Source of the DNA: Nonomuraea turcica
GTDB lineage: Bacteria > Actinomycetota > Actinomycetes > Streptosporangiales > Streptosporangiaceae
Direction: 5' to 3'
Assembly (NCBI RefSeq): GCF_030718205.1
Contig: NZ_JAUZQF010000005.1
Span: 1-64,000, forward strand
DNA length: 64,000 nt
Positions 16,480 through 24,925 of the stretch are shown here, one piece after another; positions within the stretch are counted from its first letter, which is position 1, and every line of letters begins with the position of its first letter. Both the position numbers and the translations under genes were made by a program. The notes beneath the pieces were generated by a model. The model was not told the DNA's origin. It saw nothing but the letters and a program-made list of their open reading frames with translations, and made no database searches.

Positions 16480-17052
16480 TCATTCCGGGTTGGGGAGATC
16501 GGTAGGTGGGCCGAGCGGGGGGTCGTTGGCCAGGTCGAACGCCGCGGCGAGGATGGTGAGGACCTGAATCATGGCCTGAGGGGCCAACTCGTACTCGCCG
16601 CGCCGCCGTTGTGTGATCAGCCTGGCGCTCTGCAGCGCGCGTAGGTGGTGATAGAGCTGGCCGCTGGTGGTCTGCTCGCCGTCTGCGCCGAGGGACTCTT
16701 GGAGGTCGGCACTCGTGCACCCGCCCTGTCGTACGAGTGCGGCGAGCAGCGCCAGCCGCGGCCGGCTGCCCAGGGACTCCAGGATGTCGGCCACCGGCGC
16801 CCAATCGGCCGACAGCAACTCCGCGAGAGAGAGTTGCCTGTCCCAGAGGCTTTCGCCACCGGCCACCCGCGCGGCTCCGACGTAACCCACCGTCCCGAGC
16901 TTGTCGTCCTTCTTCGCCTGGCGGAGCATGCCGGTGGCTGCTGCGGTGAGAGACGGCGACTCCGGAGGGCGTCGCGGTGGGCCAACGGCGTCGACCCGAC
17001 TCTCCAGGCGGGCGATCCGGCGCTCGAGCTCGGCGAGCCTGTCCTCGCTCAT
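16480..17052 (-). CDS. ArsR/winged-helix transcriptional regulator
   Basis: A 190-residue protein starting ATG 17052 with an AGGAG ribosome site; a GTG one codon upstream is an alternative. An N-terminal coiled coil (RLAELERRIARLESRV) precedes a winged helix: LGSRPRLALLAALVRQGGCT, then LYHHLRALQSARLITQRRRGEY as recognition helix and wing (about residues 95-155). No CxC metal site is visible, so it is not a classic metal sensor. A long palindrome in front (17061-17094) is a probable autoregulatory operator. Confidence 0.85.
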   Translation of the reverse strand: MSEDRLAELERRIARLESRVDAVGPPRRPPESPSLTAAATGMLRQAKKDDKLGTVGYVGAARVAGGESLWDRQLSLAELLSADWAPVADILESLGSRPRLALLAALVRQGGCTSADLQESLGADGEQTTSGQLYHHLRALQSARLITQRRRGEYELAPQAMIQVLTILAAAFDLANDPPLGPPTDLPNPE

Positions 17053-17060
17053 CACACTCT

Positions 17061-17094
17061 CCTACGTTAGTCCGTAATTACGAAGTAGCGTAGG
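17061..17094. promoter_or_regulatory. Palindromic operator upstream of the ArsR-type gene
   Basis: Nested dyads share one centre: outer CCTACG/CGTAGG arms, and an inner perfect palindrome CGTAATTACG (17073-17082). The region lies 8 bases before the start codon, overlapping where the promoter must be, which suits autorepression. Confidence 0.65.
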
Positions 17095-17279
17095 CACCTG
17101 ACGCGGGCATGGCAACGCCATTGGTGAAGTGCCGGTTCCCGCGAAGGGTGCGTGCGTCCAAATCGCGAAAGGAGCTGAGTGGGAGAACCGGCGCGTCCGG
17201 ATCGTGCGATAGATACACCGTGAGCTTGTTTCCCTTCCTGCGGCGCGCGGCCCTGACGTCACCGCGGAAAGCAGTGACG

Positions 17280-17536
17280 CCGAGCTCGTCACCGCTGTCG
17301 CCGCGCGGAGCACCGTCGCCCTGCGCATCCTCCAACGGCGCCACGCCCCTTGGCTGCGCGCCCGGTTGGCCCGCCACTGCGCCGACGCGGACGTCGTCGA
17401 CGACGCGCTGCAGGAGACGTTTCTGGCCGTGCGGCGTGCGGCGTTTGCGGCGACAACCCGGCCGGCTGGCTGTGGACGATGGCCGTCCGCCGTCTGATCT
17501 CCGCTCTGCGCGGCAGCGGCTCGCGCTGGAAGACAC
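17280..17536 (+). pseudogene. ECF sigma factor relic (region 2)
   Basis: In one frame VALRILQRRHAPWLRARLAR and VDDALQETFLAVRR, then in a second frame NPAGWLWTMAVRRLISALRG, together match region 2 of an ECF sigma factor. A frame change near 17445 separates them and region 4 is missing altogether. No believable start remains. It ends by joining a membrane-protein fragment. Confidence 0.6.
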
Positions 17537-17825
17537 CCTGTTCCCGGTCGGCGATCTGATCATCAAGGTGGGCGTCTGCCTCGGCATCGCGCTGGCGGCC
17601 GCGGCCACCGCCGTGCGGTTCGCACCCGGACGGCAGGCCGCCATGGCCGCGGCGGTGGTCCAGCCGGCCATGGTGCTGGGGACCATCCTGCTGCCGCAGC
17701 AGGTCCGGCTCTGGCCGCCGACCTACGGGTTCGGGTACTGGGACCAGGCGCACCTGTTCTGGCTGGCGATGCTCCCCCTGCCGTACCTTTGGCTGAACAT
17801 TGCTGGGCGCGACCTGCGGCGCTGA
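17537..17825 (+). pseudogene. Membrane protein C-terminal relic
   Basis: About 95 residues with three hydrophobic segments (DLIIKVGVCLGIALAAAATA, MAAAVVQPAMVLGTILLP, LFWLAMLPLPYLWLNIAG) ending at a stop at 17825. There is no own start; it is joined to the sigma relic, suggesting a deletion between a sigma gene and a downstream membrane protein gene. I do not recognise the family. Confidence 0.5.
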
Positions 17826-17899
17826 CCCGCCGTGCTGTCAGGCGGTGGCTTTGGCGGCCCGCGCGGTGACGCCTTTCACACGATGACTAACATCCGCGT

Positions 17900-18373
17900 A
17901 TGTCTCGTTTTGAGGTGGCCACCTTGGTTCTCGCGCCGCCGCCGGTCGTCTTCGACGCGTCCTTATCTGTCGAGCTGCACGCCTCCTCCATGCGTGGCTC
18001 GCGCGAGCAAGCAGTCGCAGGGGTCACTTCCGGACAGCTCTCCCTAGGTGATCACGTCACGTGGCGCGCGCGGCACTTCGGCCTCACCTGGCGCCTGACC
18101 TCGACGATCAGCGCCTACATCCGGCCCTCGTACTTCGTCGACGAACAAGTAAGCGGCCCATTTCGGTATTGGCGCCACGCGCATGCCTTCGAATCCACAC
18201 ACGACGGTGACAGCGGTGTCGAGGCCACCCTTATGAAAGACATCGTCGACTTCGCCGCGCCCGCTGGCTCATTGGGCACCCTCGCCGAGGCTCTCGTCCT
18301 GCGGCGTTACATGACCAAGCTGATTCTGCTGCGTAACGCGCACATCAGGGAGACGACCGAGACCGCCACTTGA
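17900..18373 (+). CDS. SRPBCC family protein (START-like fold)
   Basis: A 157-residue protein starting MSRFEVATLVLAPPPVVFDASL, the usual first strand and helix of polyketide cyclase/START-like (SRPBCC) proteins. VTWRARHFGLTWRLTSTISAY and FRYWRHAHAFES form the central sheet, with a long C-terminal helix (LAEALVLRRYMTKLILLRN). The fold binds hydrophobic ligands; no catalytic role can be named. Stands alone between the sigma relic and a VOC gene. Confidence 0.88.
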   Translation: MSRFEVATLVLAPPPVVFDASLSVELHASSMRGSREQAVAGVTSGQLSLGDHVTWRARHFGLTWRLTSTISAYIRPSYFVDEQVSGPFRYWRHAHAFESTHDGDSGVEATLMKDIVDFAAPAGSLGTLAEALVLRRYMTKLILLRNAHIRETTETAT

Positions 18374-18499
18374 GGTCGCGCAGGACGGGCCCATAAAGCG
18401 TTGGCGTCGCAGTCCTCGAGCGGGCTAGCGTTGCGTCCGTCATGCGCCAGGAGGACGTGCCCTGTCTGGGCCTGTGAGTAGGCAGATTGGAGATGCGGG

Positions 18500-19222
18500 A
18501 TGACTTCTCAGCTCGTCGCGCTCTGCTTCGATGCGAACGACCCGCTCGGTCTCGCGCGCTTCTGGGCCGGAGTCCTGGGCTGGGAGATGGCCGACGACTC
18601 TCGAGACGGCATCGTGCTCCTGCCGAGCGATGACACCGGGTTCCGGCTCCGATTTCTTCCGACCCAGGAGAAGAAGACCGGCCCGAATCAGATGCACTTC
18701 GATCTGACGAGCACGTCCCTCGAGGACCAGCAGCAGACGGTGGAGAGGGCGCTCGGACTCGGTGCGCGGCACATCGACGTCGGGCAACTCCCGGAAGAGC
18801 GTCACGTGGTGCTCGCCGACCCCGAAGGCAACGAGTTCGACGTCATCGAGCCGGGCAACAAATTCCTCGCCGACTGCGGATTCATCGGAGCGCTTGCGAG
18901 CGACGGTTCGCAGGAAGTCGGCTACTTCTGGAGCGAAGCGCTGGGCTGGCCGTTGGTCTGGGACCAGGACCAAGAGACCGCGATCCGCTCGCCGCACGGC
19001 GGTCCGAAGATCACCTGGGGCGGTCCGCCAGTGGCGCCGAAGACCGGGAAGAACCGGCTGCACTTCGACCTCGCTCCACCGGTCGACGGTGATCAGCAAG
19101 CGGAGGTCGACCGTCTCATCTCCCTCGGAGCGACTCGGATCGACATCGGCCAGGGCGAGGTCAGCTGGGTCGTGATGGCCGATCCCGATGGCAATGAGTT
19201 CTGCGTGTTGACTCCCCGATAG
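18500..19222 (+). CDS. Two-domain VOC (glyoxalase-fold) protein
   Basis: A 240-residue protein made of two vicinal-oxygen-chelate modules. Repeat 1 spans about 1-120 (FDANDPLGLARFWAGVLGW to LADPEGNEFDVIEP) and repeat 2 about 125-240 (EVGYFWSEALGWPLVWDQ to MADPDGNEFCVLTPR). Each has the closing DPxGNEF element of the Glyoxalase_6 type. Members are metal-dependent lyases or dioxygenases, resistance proteins or simple binders; no substrate is evident. A GGAG-type ribosome site precedes ATG 18500. Confidence 0.9.
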   Translation: MTSQLVALCFDANDPLGLARFWAGVLGWEMADDSRDGIVLLPSDDTGFRLRFLPTQEKKTGPNQMHFDLTSTSLEDQQQTVERALGLGARHIDVGQLPEERHVVLADPEGNEFDVIEPGNKFLADCGFIGALASDGSQEVGYFWSEALGWPLVWDQDQETAIRSPHGGPKITWGGPPVAPKTGKNRLHFDLAPPVDGDQQAEVDRLISLGATRIDIGQGEVSWVVMADPDGNEFCVLTPR

Positions 19223-19646
19223 CGTGACCGGACCAGAGGTGGCGCGCCTCCGATCCACCCCGCGGCCCGGTGTAATGCCGGCGGGCCGCCGGCCGTCCCA
19301 GGTCGGCCCGCGCGCGCCGCGGTTCGTGACTCACGCTGCCCAGTACCGGTCCCACGCTCCTCGCCAAGGCAATCGCCGTGCCCGGATGGCCGCGGCAACA
19401 GTGATCAAGCATCGCGCGCGGTCATGGACGAGCGCGGTCGCGGTGTTCCCCCCACCACGGGCTGGGAGCGGCGCAAAGGCCTCGTCAAACGATTCGGCGT
19501 CGACACGATCCCGCGTCGACGCCGAACCTAGTCCTCGGTGCCGGTCACGTCGCCGGTCATGGTGAGGGACCATCCGTGCAGAGGAGTCCGGCGAGCGTGC
19601 CAGGCGATGGCCGCGTCACCCGCACGCGCCAGAGGGTCCTCGGCGG
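19223..19646. other. Gap between convergent VOC genes
   Basis: About 420 bases with no recognisable gene in any frame. The only structured element is the hairpin at 19493-19526. Confidence 0.45.
19493..19526. terminator. Strong hairpin between convergent genes
   Basis: TTCGGCGTCGAC and GTCGACGCCGAA form a perfect 12-bp stem with a 10-base loop. Lying between two convergent VOC genes it may terminate from both sides, although it is 270 bases past the first stop and has no U-run. Confidence 0.5.
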
Positions 19647-20060
19647 CTATTCCGCGTAGGGCTGGTCGGTTCCCTGGGCGCTGTAGGCGAGACTCCAGAT
19701 GTAGCCGTCGGGATCGGCGAAGGAGCCGCCGTACCCGCCCCACGGCAGGGCGCCGGCGGGCTTGAGGATCGTGGCGCCGGCCTTCCCGGCCTCGGCGATG
19801 ATCTCGTCGACCCGCGCCTCACTGCGGACGACGTAGGTGAGGACCAGCCCGCTGAAGCCGCTGCCTTCCGGGCTCGTGCCCACCTGGTCGGCCAGGCCTT
19901 CGCGGCCGTAGAAGCCGACGAGCGAGCCTGCGTCCGATTCGAAGAACACCGAGACGCCGTAGTCGTGCTTGACCTTCCAGCCGAGCCCTTCGGTGTAGAA
20001 CTGCTTGGCCCGCTCCATGTTCCGGACGCCGAGGAGGATCGAGCTCACGTGCGCTTTCAC
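19647..20060 (-). CDS. VOC (glyoxalase-fold) protein
   Basis: A 137-residue single VOC domain beginning MKAHVSSILLGVRNMERAKQ, with FYTEGLGWKVKHD, SGLVLTYVVRSEA and the closing FADPDGYIWSLAY. It belongs to the branch whose N-terminal metal ligand position is Ser rather than His, so enzymatic metal binding is doubtful. Its start region (20060) lies back to back with the ECF sigma gene, and the ECF41-type promoter at 20125 points away from it. Confidence 0.9.
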   Translation of the reverse strand: MKAHVSSILLGVRNMERAKQFYTEGLGWKVKHDYGVSVFFESDAGSLVGFYGREGLADQVGTSPEGSGFSGLVLTYVVRSEARVDEIIAEAGKAGATILKPAGALPWGGYGGSFADPDGYIWSLAYSAQGTDQPYAE

Positions 20061-20124
20061 GCCTTGTCTCCTTTGTACTTGAGGTGGCTGAACCGGCAGG
20101 CCGGACGTCCGGGCCGGGCCCGGA

Positions 20125-20151
20125 TGTCACATCGGCATGGGTTCGCCGGTC
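20125..20151 (+). promoter_or_regulatory. ECF41-type promoter in front of the sigma-like gene
   Basis: TGTCACA (20125-20131) is followed after exactly 16 bases by GGTC (20148-20151), one base from the ECF41 consensus TGTCACA-N16-CGTC. It suggests autoregulation of the downstream ECF gene. Confidence 0.6.
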
Positions 20152-20238
20152 AATCGATATGACCGGCGAAACGGAGGAATGTGACAGATGGCCGAGCAGG
20201 ACTGACTGAGCGAGCGGTTCACCGAGCACCAGGACCGC

Positions 20239-21060
20239 TTGCACGCGGTGGCCTACCGGATGCTCGGCTCACCCGGCGAGGCGGAGGATGCGGTGCAGGA
20301 GGCGTGGCTGCGGGTCAGCCGCGCCGACACCGGCCAGGTGGAGAACCCTGGAGGGTGGCTGACCACGGTCGTCGCCCGGGTCTGCCTGAACATGCTCGAG
20401 GCACGCCGCAACCGGCGTGAGGACTCGGCCGGGGCGCTGCCGCCCGAGCCGGCCGCGCCGCACGCGAGCCTCCACCCCACCGGCCAGGCCGGCCCCGAGG
20501 ACGAGGCATTGCTGGCCGATTCGGTCGGTGTCGCGCTGATGGTGGTGCTGGACACACTCACTCCCGCCGAGCGGCTCGCGTTCGTCCTCCACGACGTCTT
20601 CGCCGTGTCGTTCGGCGAGATCGGCACCATCATCGACCGCTCCCCGGCGGCGGCCCGGCAGCTCGCCAGCCGGGCCCGGCGCCGAGTGCAAGGAGCGGCC
20701 GGCGCATCCGACGTCGCGCGATCGGCGAAGCGGGACATCGTCGCCGCCTTCCTGGCCGCCTCCCGGGGCGGGGACTTCACCGCCCTGCTCGACCTACTCG
20801 ATCCGGACGCCGTGGTCGGCGAAATCCGCGGCGGCCACGCGGTGGCGACCTTCTTCACCGGACGGGCTCAGGCCGCCCGGCTCGCTCTGGTCGACGGCGT
20901 CCCGGCGGCCGTCTGGTCGCACCGCGGCCGGCCGATGGCCGTCTTCACGTTCGCCATCAACGACGAGAAGATCACCCGCATCGATATCGACACCGACCCG
21001 GACCGGCTCCGCGACCTCGACATCGTCTTTCTTCCCGCCGGCGACAAGGAGCGGCGTTGA
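20239..21060 (+). CDS. ECF41-like (SnoaL-extended) sigma factor, 5' end broken by a nonsense codon
   Basis: The natural start appears to be ATG 20188 behind GGAGG, reading Met-Ala-Glu-Gln-Asp and then TGA at 20203 where the family has Trp (MxEQDW). Beyond it the frame is intact: RMLGSPGEAEDAVQEAWLRV (region 2), SFGEIGTIIDRSPAAARQLA (region 4) and a C-terminal SnoaL-like domain ending DLDIVFLPAGDKERR. The coordinates given use the first TTG after the stop, which loses the first helix of region 2. Restart or readthrough is possible, otherwise this is a recent pseudogene. The stop overlaps the VOC start (TTGA). Confidence 0.7.
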   Translation: MHAVAYRMLGSPGEAEDAVQEAWLRVSRADTGQVENPGGWLTTVVARVCLNMLEARRNRREDSAGALPPEPAAPHASLHPTGQAGPEDEALLADSVGVALMVVLDTLTPAERLAFVLHDVFAVSFGEIGTIIDRSPAAARQLASRARRRVQGAAGASDVARSAKRDIVAAFLAASRGGDFTALLDLLDPDAVVGEIRGGHAVATFFTGRAQAARLALVDGVPAAVWSHRGRPMAVFTFAINDEKITRIDIDTDPDRLRDLDIVFLPAGDKERR

Positions 21061-21512
21061 CCCCCGCGGATCTCAACCTCTCGACGTGCACTCTCGCCGT
21101 CCACGACGTTGACGAGGCGCTCGGCTTCTACCGTGACGTGCTCGGCTTCGCGATACGCGACGACGACGGATCCGAGGGGATGCGACGGGTGAGCATCGGC
21201 CCGCCATCGCAGCCGGACGTGCAGATCGTCCTCACCTCCCCCGGCGCGGACCCGGGTGTCTCGCCGGCCGACCGGCGGGCGATCGCCGACTTGATGGCCA
21301 AGGGCCTGCTGGGCCGCCTTGTCTTCGTGACCGGCAACTGCGACGCCACCTTCGCGCACATCGAGGCCGCGGGCGCTGAGGTGATGCAAGAACCGATCGA
21401 CCAGCCCGACGGCGTCCGCGACTGTGCCTTCCTCGATCCCTCCGGCAACATGCTGCGATTCACCCAGCCGCGGCAGGTAGCCCAGGCACTCCCGTCGCGG
21501 CAGGCACCCTGA
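21057..21512 (+). CDS. VOC (glyoxalase-fold) protein, coupled to the sigma gene
   Basis: A 151-residue VOC protein with a TTG start overlapping the sigma stop (TTGA), so translation is coupled. Segments FYRDVLGFAIRDDDGSEGMR, DRRAIADLMAKGLLGRLVFV and GAEVMQEPIDQPDGVRDCAF define the subfamily, which is clearly paralogous to the protein at 22900-23310. The closing DPSGNML supplies the usual metal-side glutamate position. Coupling to the ECF factor suggests it is the regulated output of that sigma factor. Confidence 0.85.
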   Translation: MTPADLNLSTCTLAVHDVDEALGFYRDVLGFAIRDDDGSEGMRRVSIGPPSQPDVQIVLTSPGADPGVSPADRRAIADLMAKGLLGRLVFVTGNCDATFAHIEAAGAEVMQEPIDQPDGVRDCAFLDPSGNMLRFTQPRQVAQALPSRQAP

Positions 21513-21670
21513 ACGCGCTCCAGCGCGACGTTGATCGGATCGGCGAGGTTGTCCGGCCTGCACCGCCTTGCGGATCGCCGCGGCCGCCGGGCGTACCCCG
21601 GCCGCGTCGTGGTCTACGCCCATGCTCGGGACAAAGCCGAGATGGCCGCGGATCCGAGGGATACTGGGGC

Positions 21671-22180
21671 ATGGGCGTGCCGTACTCCACCGCCGATCCT
21701 CGCCTGCGTGCTGCTGTCGCCGAGGAGCTCGCGCGTCGGCCGGAACTACTCGTCTGCTACAGCCCCACGCACGCGGCGGGGCACAAGGAGTGGTTTCTCA
21801 TCCAGAGTGTCGATCAGTTCGACGCCGTCCTGGGTCAAGACCTACGGCCGAACGACCGGCTCGAGGTCTTCCTCCGTCCGCAGTTCCCGCTTCGCGGGGT
21901 GGCCGGCGATGCCAGACTGCTGCAGCAGGCGCTGGCGATCCTGCGCGCCAGGGGCGAACTGCTGATGGCGACGCTCAGATCCGATGATCCTGAGCTGCAG
22001 GACGCTTACGGGTACGAGGAGGCAGACGAGGTTCTGGAGTCCTGGAAGGATGTTGCGGACGGGGCCGCGGTTGTGATCGGGCCCCATCCGCGGCTTGACG
22101 GGGATGATCCGGAGGTGGTGCTCCTTGCATACGTGCCGGATGCCGACGGCCGGTTCACGCCGGGGAAAGGCGCTTACTAG
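21671..22180 (+). CDS. Conserved hypothetical protein
   Basis: A 169-residue acidic protein I do not recognise. It starts MGVPYSTADPRLRAAVAEEL, has no membrane segment or signal peptide, and contains an EWFLIQSVDQFDAVLGQDL strand-helix unit, a helix LLQQALAILRARGELLMATL and a charged C-terminal part (DPEVVLLAYVPDADGRF). Codon usage matches the neighbourhood, with strong third-position G/C, so it is a real gene. Stands between VOC/regulator pairs without overlap to either side. Confidence 0.65.
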   Translation: MGVPYSTADPRLRAAVAEELARRPELLVCYSPTHAAGHKEWFLIQSVDQFDAVLGQDLRPNDRLEVFLRPQFPLRGVAGDARLLQQALAILRARGELLMATLRSDDPELQDAYGYEEADEVLESWKDVADGAAVVIGPHPRLDGDDPEVVLLAYVPDADGRFTPGKGAY

Positions 22181-22444
22181 GGTGGCACCCCGCCGCCGGA
22201 GACCGCTGACCAAGGCGGACGCGCCATCGCAGCCGCCTTCGCCATCAAGAAGCTACCTCGGCCCGATCAACACGTTGGGCGGGGCGAGCGTGTCGGCCCT
22301 GGACGCCGCCGCCGCCCGCACCGCGACGGCTGTGTCGCTGAATCGCGCCCGACACCCCCGTACAGGGCCTGAACAGGTCGAGGACGTAAGTGGAGTGGGA
22401 CGCCGGGGGCGGCAGGCGACTCCGGCGCGGCGTACGATTCTGAT

Positions 22445-22894
<450 letters not shown>

Positions 22895-22899
22895 CGAGC

Positions 22900-23310
22900 A
22901 TGGACATCACCATTCACTCGAGCTTCCTCCCGCACGACCACCCGGAGGTCTCCCTGGCCTTCTACCGTGACACCCTCGGCTTCGAGGTCCGCAGCGACGT
23001 GGGATACGAGGGGATGCGCTGGATCACGGTCGGCCCCGCCGGCCAGCCCGGCACCTCCATCGTCCTGGAGCCGCCGGCCGCCGATCCCGGCGTCACCGAC
23101 GACGAGCGCCGCACCATCATCGAGATGATGGCCAAGGGCACCTACGCCGGCATCGTCCTGGCCACCGCCGACCTCGACGGCACCTTCGAGCGGGTGCAGG
23201 CCAGCGGCGCCGAGGTCATCCAGGAGCCGACCGAGCAGCCGTACGGGGTTCGCGACTGCGCTTTCCGCGATCCCGCGGGCAACATGATCCGCATCCAGGA
23301 GCGGCGCTGA
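22900..23310 (+). CDS. VOC (glyoxalase-fold) protein
   Basis: A 136-residue VOC protein from ATG 22900, five bases after the AraC-type gene. FYRDTLGFEVRSDVGYEGMR, ERRTIIEMMAKGTYAGIVLA and GAEVIQEPTEQPYGVRDCAF parallel the protein at 21057 closely, showing a duplicated gene whose copies acquired different regulators (ECF sigma versus AraC). Proteins of this type paired with AraC regulators are common in actinomycetes; substrate unknown. Confidence 0.92.
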   Translation: MDITIHSSFLPHDHPEVSLAFYRDTLGFEVRSDVGYEGMRWITVGPAGQPGTSIVLEPPAADPGVTDDERRTIIEMMAKGTYAGIVLATADLDGTFERVQASGAEVIQEPTEQPYGVRDCAFRDPAGNMIRIQERR

Positions 23311-23341
23311 GCCGTCCGGCTGACCGGACGTTCGAGCCGAC

Positions 23342-23440
23342 TCCCAGCAGGAGACCAGCCCCAGCGTCATCCGCCGGCAGTACGACCAGATCGTGAAGTA
23401 CGTCGCCGCCCAGCGTTTGGGCACCGCCGGGGCCGCTACA
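23342..23440 (+). pseudogene. Tn3-family transposase relic
   Basis: Plus-strand translation shows SVIRRQYDQIVKYVAAQRLG followed by TA, which matches the RHYDQMVKYTTALRLGTA block of Tn3-family TnpA. Upstream and downstream sequence is not transposase-like and the frame stops at 23483. About 30 residues survive. Opposite in orientation to the relic at 16292. Confidence 0.65.
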
Positions 23441-23612
23441 CGGGCTGAGTGGCGCAGAGTGGCGAGCACGTCGAACTCCCCGTAGCGCTCGAAGACCGCC
23501 GTCGAGTCGGCCTCCGGCGAGCGCCGACGCCTTTGACAAGAGCTGCACTGCCTGATGTCCCGTGCGCGTACGAGCGGCCCGGATCCGTCACCGAAGCGGG
23601 AGACTGATTGCC

Positions 23613-24365
23613 GTGCGCAGCTCATCATTGATCTCCCTCACACCGTGGTTGCCGGTCGTGCTGGTCCTGCTGGTCGCGCTCGGCGCTTTGGTGGCCTGGG
23701 CTGGGCGACTGGGCCATGGCAACGCCGTGGTGACCGCGTGTCTCAGGGCGGCGCTGCAACTCGGCGCGGTGTCGGCGGTGATCGCCTGGGTCGTCGCCTC
23801 TTCCCTGGCGGTCGCGGCGTTCATTCTGCTGATGTACGGCGTCGCCACGTTCACCGCGGGCAAGCGCATCGCGGACGGCAGGCGGCTGTGGTGGGCCGGT
23901 GTGCCGATCGCGGCCGGGGCCGTGCCGGTGCTGGCCATCCTGCTGGTGACCGGGGCGATCTCCACGGAGGGGATCGTCGTCATCCCCATCGCCGGAATCC
24001 TGCTGGGCGGCTGCCTGACGGCCACGACCTTGGCCGGCAGGCGGGCGATGGACGAGCTGGTCCAGCGTAAAGGGGAGGTGGAGGCGGCCCTGGCTCTGGG
24101 GTTCTCGCCTCGCGAGGCCGCGCTGGAGATCTGCCGTCCCGCGGCCGCTCAAGCGCTGGTGCCGGCCCTGGATCAGACCAGGACGGTGGGGCTGGTCACC
24201 TTGCCCGGAGCGTTCGTGGGCATGCTGATCGGCGGGGCGAGCCCGATCGAGGCGGGGATCGTCCAGCTCGTGGTTCTGGTGGCGCTGCTGGCGGCCGAGG
24301 CCACGGCGATTCTGGTGACCGTGGAACTGGCCGCCCGTGGGCGCCTGGCCCGCCGGCCCACCTGA
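23613..24365 (+). CDS. FetB/UPF0014 family ABC transporter permease
   Basis: A 250-residue membrane protein from GTG 23613 behind GGGAGA. Seven or so hydrophobic segments and the family-specific cytoplasmic stretch EVEAALALGFSPREAALEIC, then ALVPALDQTRTVGLVTLPGAFVGMLIGG, identify UPF0014, whose E. coli member FetB works with the ATPase FetA in iron export. No FetA-type ATPase gene is adjacent, so it is an orphan permease in this window. Its 3' end is 26 bases from a convergent VOC gene. Confidence 0.88.
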   Translation: MRSSSLISLTPWLPVVLVLLVALGALVAWAGRLGHGNAVVTACLRAALQLGAVSAVIAWVVASSLAVAAFILLMYGVATFTAGKRIADGRRLWWAGVPIAAGAVPVLAILLVTGAISTEGIVVIPIAGILLGGCLTATTLAGRRAMDELVQRKGEVEAALALGFSPREAALEICRPAAAQALVPALDQTRTVGLVTLPGAFVGMLIGGASPIEAGIVQLVVLVALLAAEATAILVTVELAARGRLARRPT

Positions 24366-24391
24366 CGGCGGCGATGCGGGTATCGCCGCCG

Positions 24392-24823
24392 TCAGGTGGC
24401 GAAAACCTGGGAGTCGTCGGCGAACGCCTTGAACTCCAGGGCGTTGCCCGCCGGGTCGAGCAGGAACATCGTCCACTGCTCCCCCGCCTGGCCGGCGAAG
24501 CGCACGTAGGGCTCGATGACGAATGGGACGCCCGCCGTACGCAGCCGCTCGGCGAGCGTGTGGAACTCCTCGATCGTGAGGATCAGGCCGAAGTGGGGCA
24601 CCGGAACGTCATGGCCGTCGACCGGATTGTGGATTTGCTGTGTCCGGGCCGGCGCCAGGTGTGTGACGACCTGGTGTCCGTACATGTTCCAGTCGATCCA
24701 GGTGTCGGCGCTGCGGCCGTTCTGCAGGCCGAGCACCTCGCCGTAGAAGCGGCGCGCGGCCGTCAGGTCGTCGACCGGCATGGCCAGGTGGAAGCGCGGA
24801 ATCGGGGAGTCCAGAACGCTCAT
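24392..24823 (-). CDS. VOC (glyoxalase-fold) protein
   Basis: A 143-residue VOC protein. I chose ATG 24823 ([20 protein letters not shown]) because the fold begins with [12 protein letters not shown]; an upstream ATG would add 11 non-conserved residues. [32 protein letters not shown] and [15 protein letters not shown] complete the domain, with His in FHLA and Glu in ALEF as likely metal ligands, so it may be a true metal-dependent enzyme. Divergent from the GntR gene at 24926. Confidence 0.88.
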   Translation of the reverse strand: MSVLDSPIPRFHLAMPVDDLTAARRFYGEVLGLQNGRSADTWIDWNMYGHQVVTHLAPARTQQIHNPVDGHDVPVPHFGLILTIEEFHTLAERLRTAGVPFVIEPYVRFAGQAGEQWTMFLLDPAGNALEFKAFADDSQVFAT

Positions 24824-24861
24824 GACGGGTGGGCTGCCTTTCTGGAGCATCAGCATGTCGC

Positions 24862-24903
24862 AATGTTGACATTACCTCAACGAGCGAAGCTTGTTAACAT
24901 TAA
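24862..24903. promoter_or_regulatory. Candidate GntR operators between divergent VOC and GntR genes
   Basis: Two dyads stand in an AT-rich gap: AATGTTGACATT (24862-24873, perfect AATGT/ACATT arms) and TTGTTAACATTAA (24891-24903, GTTAAC core). They share TGTTRACATT. The second lies directly in front of the GntR ribosome site. Binding by the neighbouring regulator is inference. Confidence 0.6.
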
Positions 24904-24925
24904 GACAAGGAGGGAGGTGAAGATC

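Noticed and set aside
19331..19573. Small minus-strand open frame between convergent VOC genes
   Set aside because: Contains the hairpin arms as low-complexity repeats and has no recognised domain or ribosome site.
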